64,000 nucleotides of DNA from Tricholomella constricta (lineage: Eukaryota; Basidiomycota; Agaricomycetes; Agaricales; Lyophyllaceae). Made by a program: the position numbers and the translations under genes. How positions within the stretch are numbered: the stretch's first letter is position 1; every line of letters begins with the position of its first letter. The notes beneath the pieces were generated by a model, which saw nothing but the letters and a program-made list of their open reading frames with translations, was not told the DNA's origin and searched no databases. Shown here one piece after another: positions 1 through 11,134 of the stretch. Location of the stretch: contig JAACJP010000012.1 in assembly GCA_013368375.1 (NCBI GenBank), forward strand, positions 744,001 to 808,000, given 5' to 3'.

Positions 1-596
1 ACATCAAAGCTGATAACATATGCTACCCAGCATGTCCCACTGCCGGATGCAGCAAGAAAGTAATTGAGGTCAACGGGAGTTGGCGATGTGAAAAGTGTAA
101 CAAGAGCTTCGATGCTCCGGAATATCGGTGCGTCTCCCCCTCACACGGTGCTTGTAATCACACTTGACCTCCCGTCTGCCCAGATATATCATGGCTCTCG
201 CTGTCGCCGATTGGTCTGGCCAAGCTTGGCTGCAAGGCTTCAACGACGTCGGTCTCGCTGTCTTCGGTATGCCTGCTAATGATCTTGTCGAAATCAGGGT
301 AGAAAATATCATTTGTATATATTGTTCCACCCTCATATTTAAACAGGATAACAACGAGGCCAAGTTCAACGTCATCTTGCACAAGGCTAATTGTACGACA
401 TACAATTTTGCATGCCGTGCAAAGCAAGATGAGTACAACGTATGCCTTGATCCCCACATCGCCGTCGCCCTCTGACGTATGTGTTTTACAGGGAACGACC
501 CGCACACGATACGGAATCTCCTCCATAAGTCCTTTGAACTACAAGGAAGAGGCGATGGCATTGCGTGACTCGCTTCACTCCGCTTGGGCGCGTTGA
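1..596 (+). CDS. RPA1: Replication protein A 70-kDa subunit, C-terminal part (5' end outside window)
   Basis: RPA1 is the large subunit of the heterotrimeric single-strand DNA-binding complex RPA, used in replication, repair and recombination. Only the C-terminal OB fold is present. The first exon (1-127, frame from base 3) encodes the zinc ribbon: CYPACPTAGCSKKV followed by WRCEKCN gives the four cysteines. The reading continues in exons 184-298, 347-439 and 492-596, which encode IMALAVADWSGQAWLQGFND, then KFNVILHKANCTTYNF, and close with RYGISSISPLNYKEEAMALR before a TGA. The three introns are 48-56 bp with GT..AG ends, and the phases join correctly. The zinc-ribbon order and the YPAC/WRCEKC spacing are diagnostic for the RPA1 C-terminus. 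The N-terminal OB folds must lie upstream of the window. Confidence 0.93.
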
Positions 597-925
597 GACG
601 TTGCAAGCTTTTACCTCTAGTCTGTTCCCATGCCTGTAATCTGTACCAATGTGAAGTCAAATTTAGCATGCTCCTGCTGAATTCCGGATCCGTGACGACG
701 AATTAAAGTTTGTGTATTGTTGTGCGTTGTTACTTCGCCCGAACGTTTCCCATTGTGGACGCGTCTGGCGCGACCGAACTGCTTGGTGGCAGCTCCTCTC
801 CTGCATCCCCTTTCCATCTTTCTTAGCTCTTACCCTGTTTCAGGCGATCTGCAGGCGATTACAATACTCAAAAGCCTCACAAGAACAGCTAAAGCTTCAT
901 CGACGACGTACCAACTTCACGAGCA
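597..925. other. Intergenic region between RPA1 and the large membrane protein gene
   Basis: This 329-bp stretch should hold the RPA1 3' UTR and the 5' region of the next gene, both on the plus strand. Open frames cross it, but none has family resemblance or splice support. No RNA gene or repeat was seen. Confidence 0.5.
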
Positions 926-3900
926 ATGCCTGCACCAACATACCCGCGTCATACTCACGCGCTCAGTCCTCCAATTTCATCTATAGCTACTCCAGCACGC
1001 ATAAAACATGTATATTCCGCGAGCCCTGCCCCAACGAACACGAGCTATTCACCGACAGTCACGTCCAGTGGTCAGCAGCAAAAGCTCAATGTTGTTACAC
1101 GCGTCGCGATCGAGGGAAAGGCGAAACAGGACAGAGATGGAGCCTCCATAAGGATGTATCTCAAGGTGAGCTCCACTGCAAGAGCATTCGTTCGGTGTCG
1201 ACACTTATCTCCTTAGATTTCTTTACCGTTAGACAGTGTGCAATTGGGCACTACTATACCATTATTTGCAGGTGCGCGGTGTTCTCGCCCTAATTAGTTT
1301 CGTTGTTCCTCATCTCGCATTCCTAGAGGAAAATGTGAAAATCTTGACTTCCCAGGTCCATCCCCTCGACAACCACTCAGTCCCATTCAATTTTTCCTCT
1401 ACCCTTTCACCTCTATTACACAACGCTGCCCGTGCTCTGCATCTTCCAGCGCGATCAACAGAGACGTTCAATAGCGCATATTCCCTTTCCTCGCCGACAT
1501 CCGCCTCATCTGCTTCCACCAGTAGGACTCCAAAGTCTACCAATGGTTCCTCCCTTGGTGGGAGTGAAAACATTGCAACAATCGACAGCCAGTACACGGG
1601 GCATATCCTTGTCAGCGGTTATCACATCTCGTATGTGTTACCCAGGGCATTTCCTACCCGGCCAAAGGGCGTAAGCGAAAGCGAAAGTGAGGGATTTTCA
1701 GGATCCTCGTACAAGCACAGGCGACCGTCTATTGGGGAGAGGGGTTCAGCCCAGTTCATGGCCGCCATCGATATGTGGATTCCTTATGTCTCACGCCCGC
1801 CGAGATCTCCCTACCTGGTGAGGATCCTCTGTTAAGATGCTCACACGACCTTCATTCATGAATCCTTTCTAGCTCTCTATACCTGTCCCTCGCTGCTTGC
1901 ATAACAACATCAAGCTTCGTATTTTTCCGCCTACTATAGCATCTGCGTCATTTGCGTCTCTGTCCTCGATCGAGGAGGACGGAACTTCCTGGGACCTCAC
2001 ATCTGATCCCCATGTTACGCGAACCACACGTTCATCCCGTTCCCATTCGTACACTCACTTTTCCGACGGCGAATCGAGTGACTCATCTACCGCAGGGTTC
2101 TCTGACGGTTGTGGCATCCAAGGGACATTCCCAAGCGCTGAGCGCATCCGGGTCAGATGGGCAAAACCTCTGAAAAATTTCGATGTTCCTGGGGGGACAA
2201 GCGATGGCCGAAGGCGGGTCGGCGTGAAAGAGGTCAAGGGCGTGATGACGTGCTTCGTCCGTGGAAAATCAAAAGCCAAGGAAAGGAACGGTATTGAAGG
2301 GTTACTCCTGGATGTGGAGTACAAGGGAACCTGCAGGGGGATTTGGTTCCCGGGCGTCGCTACCCTGCTCGGAATGGACGTGGGCCTTGAAACTAAGGGT
2401 TCTGACGTCTATTGGGTCGACGGGTCTCCAAGCGAATGGGACGTAAATGGTGGGGTTGGTTATACAGGCTTTGACATCGGTGCATCCCCGAGGCAATCCG
2501 GGCTCCAGTCTCGGACGGAGTCTATGGACTCAAACACACCTCAGATCCATATCACAACTTCCTCGCAGAACGATTTGTCGACTCAAGCTTCGAGAAGCAA
2601 CTCATCGTCATCGACATCTTCGCTCCTCCGCGCACCTCTGCCAGTACATAATGTCGCAGAATATTCTTTTGAAGGATCTGCTGCAACCCTAGCATCGTCT
2701 ACATCCTCTCCTCTCGGAACAATGTCTTCTATGTCGTCTCTCATGCCCGCCTCTGCTCCAAATTCCACTACCCCACAAGTAAGGCCACCCGGACTGCCCA
2801 TTACGCTCCACGTCAATATGAACGAAATCATTGCGCCTGCTAAAACCGTTTTCACTTTCACCATTGCTGGAACCATTCTTGTCGTAGCCCGACCTACGAT
2901 GTCACGGTCAAATCCTTACATATCAGAGGCTTCCTCCCCAAACCATTCAGGGGGTGAGAATGACGACCCTGATCCTGAACCAATCGTCCTTCCACGCTTC
3001 ACTGTCCTAGCCGCCGACTCAGAGTCCACTTCCACCATCATTCGCAATGAAGTCGACGGTGCACCTGCCACCGTTGAGGTGTACAACTCGACTGGAGACA
3101 TCTACATGGACGCACAAGCAAAGAAGACGGTGTTGCAGAAGGGCGGATTCACAAAGTGCACTGAAGACGGAAGCAGGATCGCGTTACGGACCATTGGCAT
3201 GACTAACGGGCACATAAATGGAAAACGAAAGGCTGTGCAGCCGTCGAGTCGACCCAGAACACCAACCGGGAATGCGAGTGCGTTCCCTCGCATTCCGTCG
3301 ACTTCTTCGCTGGGTCGTTTGTTGCACCCGTCACGCCCAAAACGAAATGGCCCACTGATGATTTCGTCGGTTGTGGCGTCCGTGACGCCTCTCCTGCGTG
3401 AAGGCGACAGCCTCCCAAATGCATACGCCGTTAGGGTATGCTTGAATGCCCCTGCAGATACGGACTCAGAATGGTTGGAGTTCGGTTTGGCACAACCGGG
3501 ATCTAGCGATTTGACGCCCCTCCATGGTGAGAAGGACGGACAGCCACCAAGGGTGGTGATCGTCAGTGCCACTGTAGAGGGTGTCTCAGTGAAACACGAT
3601 ACCATTGCAACGGCGAAGCCTGAGGCCAGCAGTCTCGGTGTTGCATTTGAGGAGATGAGTGGCAAGGAATGGATCAGCTGGGTTAGGGTGCACGTTGGTG
3701 CTGTGGGTGGCGGCGCAGTCGTCGTCGATTACGTCGTCAGTGAGCGCGGAGGGGATAAGGAGAAAGGGAAGGCAAGGTTGAGAAATGGCGCTTTACTCAA
3801 CGTACTTTTACCCTCTTTCTCGATCCCTGTTGGGAGGTTGGAAGTCGACATCGACGGGTTGGGTCAGTCGTCATCTCCAGGCATGAACTGCAAATATCTA

Positions 3901-4589
3901 AATTGCCCCTTACAGGTGTTGACATCACGTCCAATTTCGTCCACCAGCAGTCGATGGCCACAGGCAGCAAGCTCCTTAACTATTCCATGGACGAATTTTT
4001 CTATCCAAGCTTGTCCGTGATGATCCGTCCTACCATACGGGCGCGGAAATCTTGGATGAGATTAAACCCACTTATCTTGGTAACGTGGGCCCTGGTTGTC
4101 ATAAGCCTCCTCGCCATGCACCGCCTCGGCAGTGAAATGCTGAAAATGGAGCGCATCATGGAAAATTATTTCACCGTGATAGGGGCTGGATGGAATGACG
4201 AACCTGAACCTGTTACGATCACCACTACGGTCTATACCAGCTCTGATACCAGGAGGTGGTTCGCCGAAGAATCTACGCCATATTCCACGGAACTTTTGAC
4301 AACTACGACTTCTTCCCCAATTGCCACAACAATATCTCAGCCGACCGCTTCGACTACAATTATGCCGATCAAATTGGATGCTCCTCAAACCGAGGACAAC
4401 TCGCGTCCACCTCAAACAACGACATCCATCACGGAACGATATGCCCTCAGTCTTCCAATGCAACATATCCTGACGTTTCCTTGGCTCGGACATGACCTCC
4501 ATTTGACAATGGAAAAAGCTATGCAAGCTATTGATAAAATATGGCAGATGTTCCGGAAAGTGTACCACTATCCGTTGGATCCTACATAA
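926..4589 (+). CDS. Uncharacterised large protein with one C-terminal transmembrane segment
   Basis: Five exons (926-1165, 1217-1271, 1327-1817, 1873-3862, 3916-4589) join in phase to about 1,149 residues. I do not recognise a named family. The N-terminal 600 residues alternate well-ordered stretches (for example around KILTSQVHPLDNHSVPF and the GTFPSAERIRVRWAKP block) with serine-rich linkers of low complexity. Further on come beta-rich stretches such as ITLHVNMNEIIAPAKTVFTF. Near the C-terminus there is a single hydrophobic helix, LNPLILVTWALVVISLLAM, flanked by arginines on its N-terminal side. It is followed by a Thr/Ser-rich tail that looks like a glycosylated or lumenal stalk. A tail-proximal single-pass membrane protein is therefore likely, but its topology is unclear. 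The start at 926 is the first in-frame ATG of a frame kept open through the first intron. Confidence 0.75.
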
Positions 4590-4694
4590 CTAATGACTTT
4601 ATGGATATTATCATGTTTACCCGTACAAGATGTATTACGTAATGAACGTCTTCAGCAGAAAAGAGATGTACTTTCATACAACAGCCGCTTTCAA

Positions 4695-4776
4695 GGCGCT
4701 ATAGCCAAGTGGTTACGGCGACAGATTAGAAATCTGTTCCTCTTTGAGGGCGCAGGTTCAAATCCTGCTGGCGTCG
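4695..4776 (+). tRNA. tRNA-Ser (anticodon AGA)
   Basis: This 82-nt sequence folds as a class II tRNA. The acceptor stem GGCGCTA pairs with TGGCGTC (two G-U pairs), with discriminator G at 4776. The anticodon loop TTAGAAA gives AGA at 4728-4730, reading UCU and, with inosine, UCC/UCA. A long variable arm (TCCTCTTTGAGGGC region) identifies the serine family. The T arm GCAGG-TTCAAAT-CCTGC is perfect. The pol III A box TAGCCAAGTGG is at 4702-4712 and the B box GGTTCAAATCC at 4755-4765. There is no intron and no encoded CCA. It lies alone on the plus strand between two protein genes. Confidence 0.96.
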
Positions 4777-4787
4777 CTCTGATATAC

Positions 4788-4792
4788 TTTTT
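4788..4792 (+). terminator. Pol III T-run terminator of tRNA-Ser
   Basis: Five consecutive T residues begin 11 bp after the tRNA 3' end, the usual RNA polymerase III stop. Confidence 0.8.
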
Positions 4793-4928
4793 GTTGTCAT
4801 TTTAGCATTTTTAGCAGTCGGTGCCGGCAGCATACGTCTGTTTGCCGATGCTATGAATCAACGGCATACAAATATAGAAGCTCTTCCAGACACATCGTGC
4901 TCACTGTCTCTCTCAACCTCTGCTCATC

Positions 4929-6852
4929 ATGTCCGACACCGTAGAGAAGATTGAAGAGTATCTGGAGTCTCTTGAAGAGTATTTCTTTTCCTCCCTAGCC
5001 GCAGCAACCACCGATTTGCCCAACGTCCATGAGGCCGTAAATAGGCTTTGGGTCGACATCTCCCGGTACGGCCCTGGGATACCCTCGTTTCCTGAAATGC
5101 ATCTTCCAGCACTGGGTGACTTTCAGGTTCCACCACCGCCACCAACTCCTCCTCCTGCAGTTGACATATCGTTGCTCAGCAAATCTGTCACTTGGACGAA
5201 AAGGCATCCTTGGGCAGTCTCTGGCATCGCTGTGGGTGTCGTGGGAGCGGGTCTTCTTGTGGGTTATGGTTCTTTCAATGTGAGGAAAAGAAATCACTAT
5301 AGGGTGAAAGCACAAAACCACGAGAGGAGGCAGGTTGTCGGTGAGTTGAGATGGAAATTACCACATACATACCCACACACTCACCCATTCTGAACAGTCG
5401 TCTTGGGCGGTGACACCCCTCTCGCTCTTCCTCTAATTCTTGATTTGGAGGCCAATGGATACATTGTCATTGCGAGCGTATCGACGCTTGAGGCTATTTC
5501 AATCCTCGAGCAGAAATGCCATGGGTATGTAAGGGCACTTGTGCTTGATCCACATGAGGTGAGTTTTCATCATTCACATTTCATCTACACGCCTCATCGA
5601 TATATAGCCTGCCACGATATCTGTGTTCTTACGCTCCTTGGTGTCAACTCTCTCTCGTAGATTTCCTATCACAGCTTCTGGAGATCCCTTTGCCTCACCT
5701 TCCTCCCACCCATACATTCAATCCGTCATTTGCCTTCTGACTTTGCCGACTTCCATACCATCCGTTCATGCACCCCTGGAACATATCTCTCTCCGCAACA
5801 CCTACCTTCCTTTCCTCAGCGCTACCCACGTTACACCTTTACAGGTCCTACAAGCCCTCATGCCTCTTTTGCGGCCCGGCCCGGCCCGTGCTCGAGACAA
5901 GGGCAAGAAGACCATCATTGTATGCTTACCTGCTATCGAAGCACGCGTCGGGTTGCCTTTTGCTTCAATGCAGGCCATGAGCGCTGCGAGCACCTTGCGT
6001 GGCGTAGAAGTTCTCCGCAGAGAAATAAACCTTGCTGCACTGACAGATAAATCCGAGTCGATGAAGAACATCAAAGTCGTCGTCGCAGAAATCGGAGTGC
6101 TTGATGCTGCTGGGGTATACTCTAATGCCCCCCCACAGGAAAGTCTCTATAAAGCCATGGAGGGGTGGAGCCCTTCGGAAAAGTTGACTTATGGCCCTGC
6201 TTTCGCCTCAATCTCGCACAACATTCCTCCGTTAACACGCTGGGAAACATGTCTGGCCGTCGTCAAGAATGGGCACCGTTATGGCATCGCGCGCACACCA
6301 ACCGATGTCAGTGTCTTCGTTGATCAAATTGTTTCGGTGGTGACCGGAGGGCGACACGACGCGTATCTCTTCGGATTCGGGCGCATAATTGGACAGGTCA
6401 GAAACTGGCTTCGTGGCGAGAGGTTTTCTATTGGTGCAGGTGGTGAGTTTCATCGGTAAAAATCATACGCAGGGCGATTCAGCAGCTAATTATTTTCTCT
6501 CCCTTCACTAGCCAGCACATATAGATTCGCCTCTTATCTACCATCGAGCATTCTTGACATCCTGCTCAACATTCCACATTTCTTAATTTCGATCCGCAAT
6601 CGTCTTCTACCTGTCGAGCCCTTCATCCGCCCACCTCTTGCGACAACGCCACCTCCCGTCCCACCAAAGCCCGCGACTGCCACAGCAGAAAGCGGTCAGG
6701 CTAACAGCGAGAGCGAACGTGACGTTTCAGATAACAGCTCCGAGGCAGACGTCGAGAGCAATGCCTCTGATGGTATCGGCAGCAGCTGGATAAGCCTGCA
6801 AACGCGTGGGGCTAAACTTCGCCGTAACCCAAGTCCCGATGACCAACACTAA
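4929..6852 (+). CDS. DUF1776 family protein (SDR-like fold, fungal)
   Basis: Four exons (4929-5340, 5398-5558, 5608-6442, 6512-6852) give about 582 residues. The start is a short acidic helix (MSDTVEKIEEYLESLEEYFF), then a proline-rich spacer and a hydrophobic segment (WAVSGIAVGVVGAGLLVGYG, about residues 97-116) that probably anchors it in a membrane. After the first intron the motif VVLGGDTPLALPLILDLEANG looks like a degenerate Rossmann TGxxxGxG loop. The downstream order (ISLRNTYLPFLSATHVTPLQ, KKTIIVCLPAIEARVGLPFASMQAMSA) fits a short-chain dehydrogenase-like domain as found in the fungal DUF1776 family. The classical YxxxK catalytic pair is not evident, so enzymatic activity is doubtful. 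The C-terminus is Ser/Glu-rich and probably disordered. Confidence 0.85.
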
Positions 6853-7097
6853 AGGCTGCAACCTCTCCAACTTTATCCAACACGCGCCCCTTTGCATACG
6901 AGCTCCCCTCATTACGCTTGATATATTGTATGTACTATCCACTGTTGAGTGTATGATACAAGACGAGCATCATCCCCATCACAATTAACAACCTTACAGA
7001 ATGTATTCAATTCCATAGTGTTCGCTCCTTGAAACACTTATTTAATCATATTTTAATCGACCTGATGAAATGTAAGCCCAACCACAAACCTTTCAAC

Positions 7098-7747
7098 ATG
7101 GGTGAGCGACCACATCTCCCAAGCATTATTCTCAGGCAAGTGATCTAAGACTCGCAGGCATTTCACTGTGGCTAGTCCCGTCTGCAAAAGACGCGCGGCG
7201 GCTAAGCACCATAATGCGAGCAAGGCAGGACGAATATCCAAACTTCCCATTCTCATATCCTACCTTCGACCCTCACATCACCCTGGCCTCCTGCCCATCC
7301 TCATCCGCGCCCTCCCTATCAATGATTCGCGCTGCGATCCCAAAATTTGAACATGGCCTCTTCGTCAAGTTCAAATCAGTGGAGATCGGCACCCACTTCT
7401 TCCGATCTGTCTACACTACGATAGCGCCCTTGCCTGCCCTGTCGGCTTTGCACGAGGAGGTGCATGCGAAGCTTGGTATTGAAGCCCGGACACCTCTTTT
7501 TCCCCATATGTCGCTCTGTTATATCGACGATAGAGATGCGCTCCTGGGAGAAAGGGACAAGTTTCTCCAGGAGCTGAAGGACGGCGGGAAGATCAAGGAG
7601 GCCGATGATGGTTCAGGCGTCAGTCTTAATTGCGGCGATCTCGCAGGAGACTGGATGGACGGGTTTCAGGCGACCGAGATCTGGGTAGCCAACTGCGATG
7701 GCCCGGTGGAGGGCTGGAAGATTGTGGATAAGGTTCCTCTTATATGA
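7098..7747 (+). CDS. CPD1: 2',3'-cyclic-nucleotide 3'-phosphodiesterase (2H family)
   Basis: The enzyme opens ADP-ribose 1'',2''-cyclic phosphate and 2',3'-cyclic nucleotides left by tRNA splicing. It belongs to the 2H phosphoesterase superfamily, and both signature motifs are present: HIT at residues 41-43 (FDPHITLAS) and HMS at 118-120 (FPHMSLCY). The protein is about 197 residues, the family norm. I place the start in a 4-nt first coding exon, ATGG (7098-7101), joined after a 56-bp intron (7102-7157) to GCATTTCACTG. This yields MGISLWLVPSAKDARRL, matching the beta strand that opens CPD1 proteins. Starting at the later in-frame ATG (7214) would lose that strand. The gene lies tail-to-tail with glutamyl-tRNA synthetase. 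Confidence 0.9.
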
Positions 7748-8222
7748 ATGTAATACGAGATGAAGGTTGCTTCAAATATTTGGGTCAGACGGGCGGAAGG
7801 AAAGAAGCAACGCGACATCCACACGTCCTCGGCACACGAAAGACGCGTAGATTTTTGAACTTGCGATTGTCTTTCAACCGCGCGGTTACTTGGCCTGGCT
7901 TCGCCGATTAGCCCTGTCCCTGACGAAATGACATGTTCCGGTCTTCCTTGGTACCACTCATTTCTTGGCGTCAAACATATCTCCGAAAGTATATTTGCTG
8001 AATGTTGAGGTACATGAGAGTCCGTTCCAGAATGAGGAAATAGAGTTGACGAATGTACAGGGTGAATTAGTAGTAAGTATCGATATGGATTTTATTTATT
8101 ATCAGCTGTCTTCAAAACAGATTTAAAAGCGTATCCCAAAGCGACCGAAAAGTGGTAGTGAGTATCATTAACGAATCTCCGAGTCGAGACTCCCAACAAG
8201 ATGTTTTCTTCTATCATACATT
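7748..8222. other. Intergenic region between convergent genes
   Basis: These 475 bp separate the stop codons of the phosphodiesterase (plus) and glutamyl-tRNA synthetase (minus). They should hold both 3' UTRs. No further gene, RNA or repeat was recognised. Confidence 0.5.
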
Positions 8223-10945
8223 TCACGAATCATACACGCTATCCATCTTGTACATCGACGTTTTTCCGTCATGCTTTGTGTCCTCCCCGTAGATCCTATT
8301 CATATTGTACATCTTCGACGCGTTAGCTGCCGGGACAGCAGGTTTCACAACCTGTGCTGCAGCTGTGGCACCACCCGCTTTGCTTGCGATGCTCGCAGCC
8401 CTGCCGTCTGGGATGAGGATGAACTCCTTGGCGCCATCGAGCTCTCCATCGTAGACATAGTATCCTTTCCTCTCGAACTGGATGATGTCGCCCTTCTTCA
8501 GGTCGGTGACATTCGCGTCCGCCACGGCATCCTCTCTAAACTCGGTGACCGGGGTGATGAAATCCTCGACGTTATCGTTCTCCTCAAGCTTTTTCTTGGT
8601 TATGAGATAGTCGTAGTCGATGAGCGTTACGGGGGCGAGGGGGTGCGCGTCGGTGGATTGGGAAAGCCAAGTGATCTTTTTCTTTGTTTTGCGGAAGTCG
8701 CCTTCGAGGTTGAGATCCATCTCGATTGCGACCACCTGGCCTGTGGCGTCGATGGTCTTGGACCGCACGATGGCGTTACCCCAGTCCATAAGCGTGATCT
8801 AGCCGAGCAAATTAATCGCAGAAAAAGGAACGTGGATATTAGCACTTACCTCCTCTTGGTCCTCGAAGGATTTAGCATCATCCTCCTCGACAAGGATGGA
8901 CGACGTGTAAACTGTCTTCTTCTCTCCGACCTCTGCATTCTTCTTGTGTTTCGGAAGTATTTTTACCTCAGGATTAGCCGGGCCTCCTTTGATGGTGACG
9001 GGGACGCTAATTAAATCGAAAATTTAATACTGAGAGGATATAGAAAAGCTTTGAATCGTGCCTCTTGTCCTTCAGAATGGCCCAATGGCGAGGTGCAATA
9101 GGATCGATGATCTTCTTGTTGAGTGACCAGATCGAGTCCCATTCCAAGGAGACAACGGCCTGTGACGGGCCTTGCGACAACATAAACTGTGTGAGGGCTT
9201 CGACGGTCATGCCGCGACGGCGTATGCCTAACACCGTATTAGATCTAGAATAAGATATGGTATTCAAGAACAACGCACCACGAACAGTAGGGAAGCGCGG
9301 GTCATCCCACCCGCGCACGAGTCCCTTGTTGACGAATTCATGAAGTTTACGCTTGGAAAGAAGAGTGTAGATGAAGTTGAGACGGCTATCGCGAATTGTC
9401 AGTACTGAATTTTGAGTGGAAGATTTATTTTTACCTAAAGTCCCAAATGTTCACCTTGCGTAGCTCAAGGGCGTCGATCATCCATTGGTACTGGGGATTA
9501 CGGTCACGATACTCGTTCGTCCTTAGGGCATGCGTCACACCCTCGATGGAGTCGACCAACGGGCAGGCAAAGTCGTAAGTAGGATATACCTTCCATTTCT
9601 TACTGAAATATGGGTCAATGGTCGGTCCGATATCAACGAGAAGAAAAACATACCCAGTGCGGTGATGGGGTAAAACATTACATCTATAAATGACCGGGTC
9701 TCGCATGGCTTTGTTGGGGTCATCGACGCTGATTTTGGCGCGGAGACACCATCGAAGACCTTCTTCAGTTCCCGCCGTCATCTCCGCGAAGCGCTTGAGA
9801 TTGTCTTCCACTGAGTCATTTCGATGAGCTGAAGCAATACCCGCGAATCGCTCGTCGCGCATCTGTGAGACCAATGATTAATTTGAAAGAGCAGCACCAG
9901 TGAAAGACCAACCTGCTGTTGTTCCGTATCATCGGTGTAGGCTTTACCAGATTTAATAACTTTGATTGCGAGATCATACAGTGGTTGGAAGTGGTCTGAG
10001 GTGTGGGTAACGACGTCTCCGTGAATATCAAGAAGGCGCAGATCCTCAAGAATTGTATCCTCGAATTCGGTCTGCAAAATCAAGTCAATAAGATAACGTT
10101 CGCACATCTGGTGAAGGCCCATGAATTACCCTCTCCTTAGTGGGATTGGTATCGTCAAACCGGATAATTAGTTTACCGTGGTACATTTTGGCGAAATATT
10201 GATTCAGAATTGCAGCTTTGGTATGGCCGATATGGAGATAACCACTGGGCTCAGGTGGGAAACGGGTAACGACCTGGCCATCTACTGCGTCCTGCAAACC
10301 AAGAGCGAAACCAGCTGCTGTTTTGTTTGATCTCAATTTGTTGGCCTTCGCCGCCGCGAGTTCAGCAAGGGCAGCCTGGGTCTCCTGTAGAGTATCGAGA
10401 TGCGTAAACCATCGTAGAAGGTGGGGTTGGTGATTGTTCTTCAGAAGGCCCAAAATCTTGATGCTCCCTGCAATGTAATTACTTGACCTGAAGGTAAAGA
10501 AACAAATTGAAAGATCTTACCTTTCAAGGATCCCCAGACTATCCAGTCTGCTGCCGAGATGGTATGTCCCACGAGGAATGTTCGGAATGCAAGAAAGTCA
10601 TCGAGAGAGTCCAAGGCTGCGACAAGCTCAGGGTGCGCGGTGATCGTCCTCAGGTTCTTGGCGAGAGCGAACAACGACTGCGTCTATAATGTCGTGGTTA
10701 AATGGTTGGATGATCCAGACTGGTATGAAGCCGACCTTTGTACTATCTCCTGAGAGGTTCCCTTCTTTAGCCAAGGCGTGAACGATCTCCTCCTCGTCGG
10801 TGATTGTTGATCCGTTTAATACCAGGGCAGTCCCAGGAGATGCCTCATCGAAAACGAGTTCAGCCTTCTTGGTGTGGGCTGCGATACCGACAGCAGCAAA
10901 GGGGAAGGGCGTAAGTTTGGAGGGTACGGTCAGAGTACCTGGCAT
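8223..10945 (-). CDS. GUS1: Cytosolic glutamyl-tRNA synthetase
   Basis: This class I synthetase charges tRNA-Glu. Ten exons (from 10945: 10736-10945, 10521-10683, 10130-10467, 9913-10071, 9654-9862, 9435-9602, 9279-9385, 9062-9227, 8850-9006, 8223-8798) give 750 residues in a consistent phase. The N-terminal 120 residues form a GST-like domain, which in other eukaryotes docks with partner proteins. The HIGH motif is at about 203-206 ([16 protein letters not shown]). The KMSKS-like loop is LLSKRKL at about 424-430. The eukaryote/archaeal-type beta-barrel anticodon domain follows and ends in [10 protein letters not shown]. The eighth intron (9007-9061) starts with GC instead of GT; every other intron is GT-AG. 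The gene is head-to-head with isopropylmalate synthase. Confidence 0.95.
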
Positions 10946-11134
10946 GGTGAAGAGAGAGTGTTTTCAAGAGCAAAGTGCAAATCGCACTTTTTTCTATAGA
11001 CTTAGATCGAGATAAGATTGTAAAAAAGCGTTGACTCCCCAAATGAGTCACGATCACACATTAAACGCCCATAAAACAAAAAATGGAGCTGATCGTATTC
11101 TTCCCCTCTCTTCACCTTTTTCCGAATCATACCT
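10946..11134. promoter_or_regulatory. Bidirectional promoter between GUS1 and isopropylmalate synthase
   Basis: 189 bp separate the two divergent start codons, so both promoters must share or overlap this interval. No specific factor site was identified with confidence. Confidence 0.45.
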
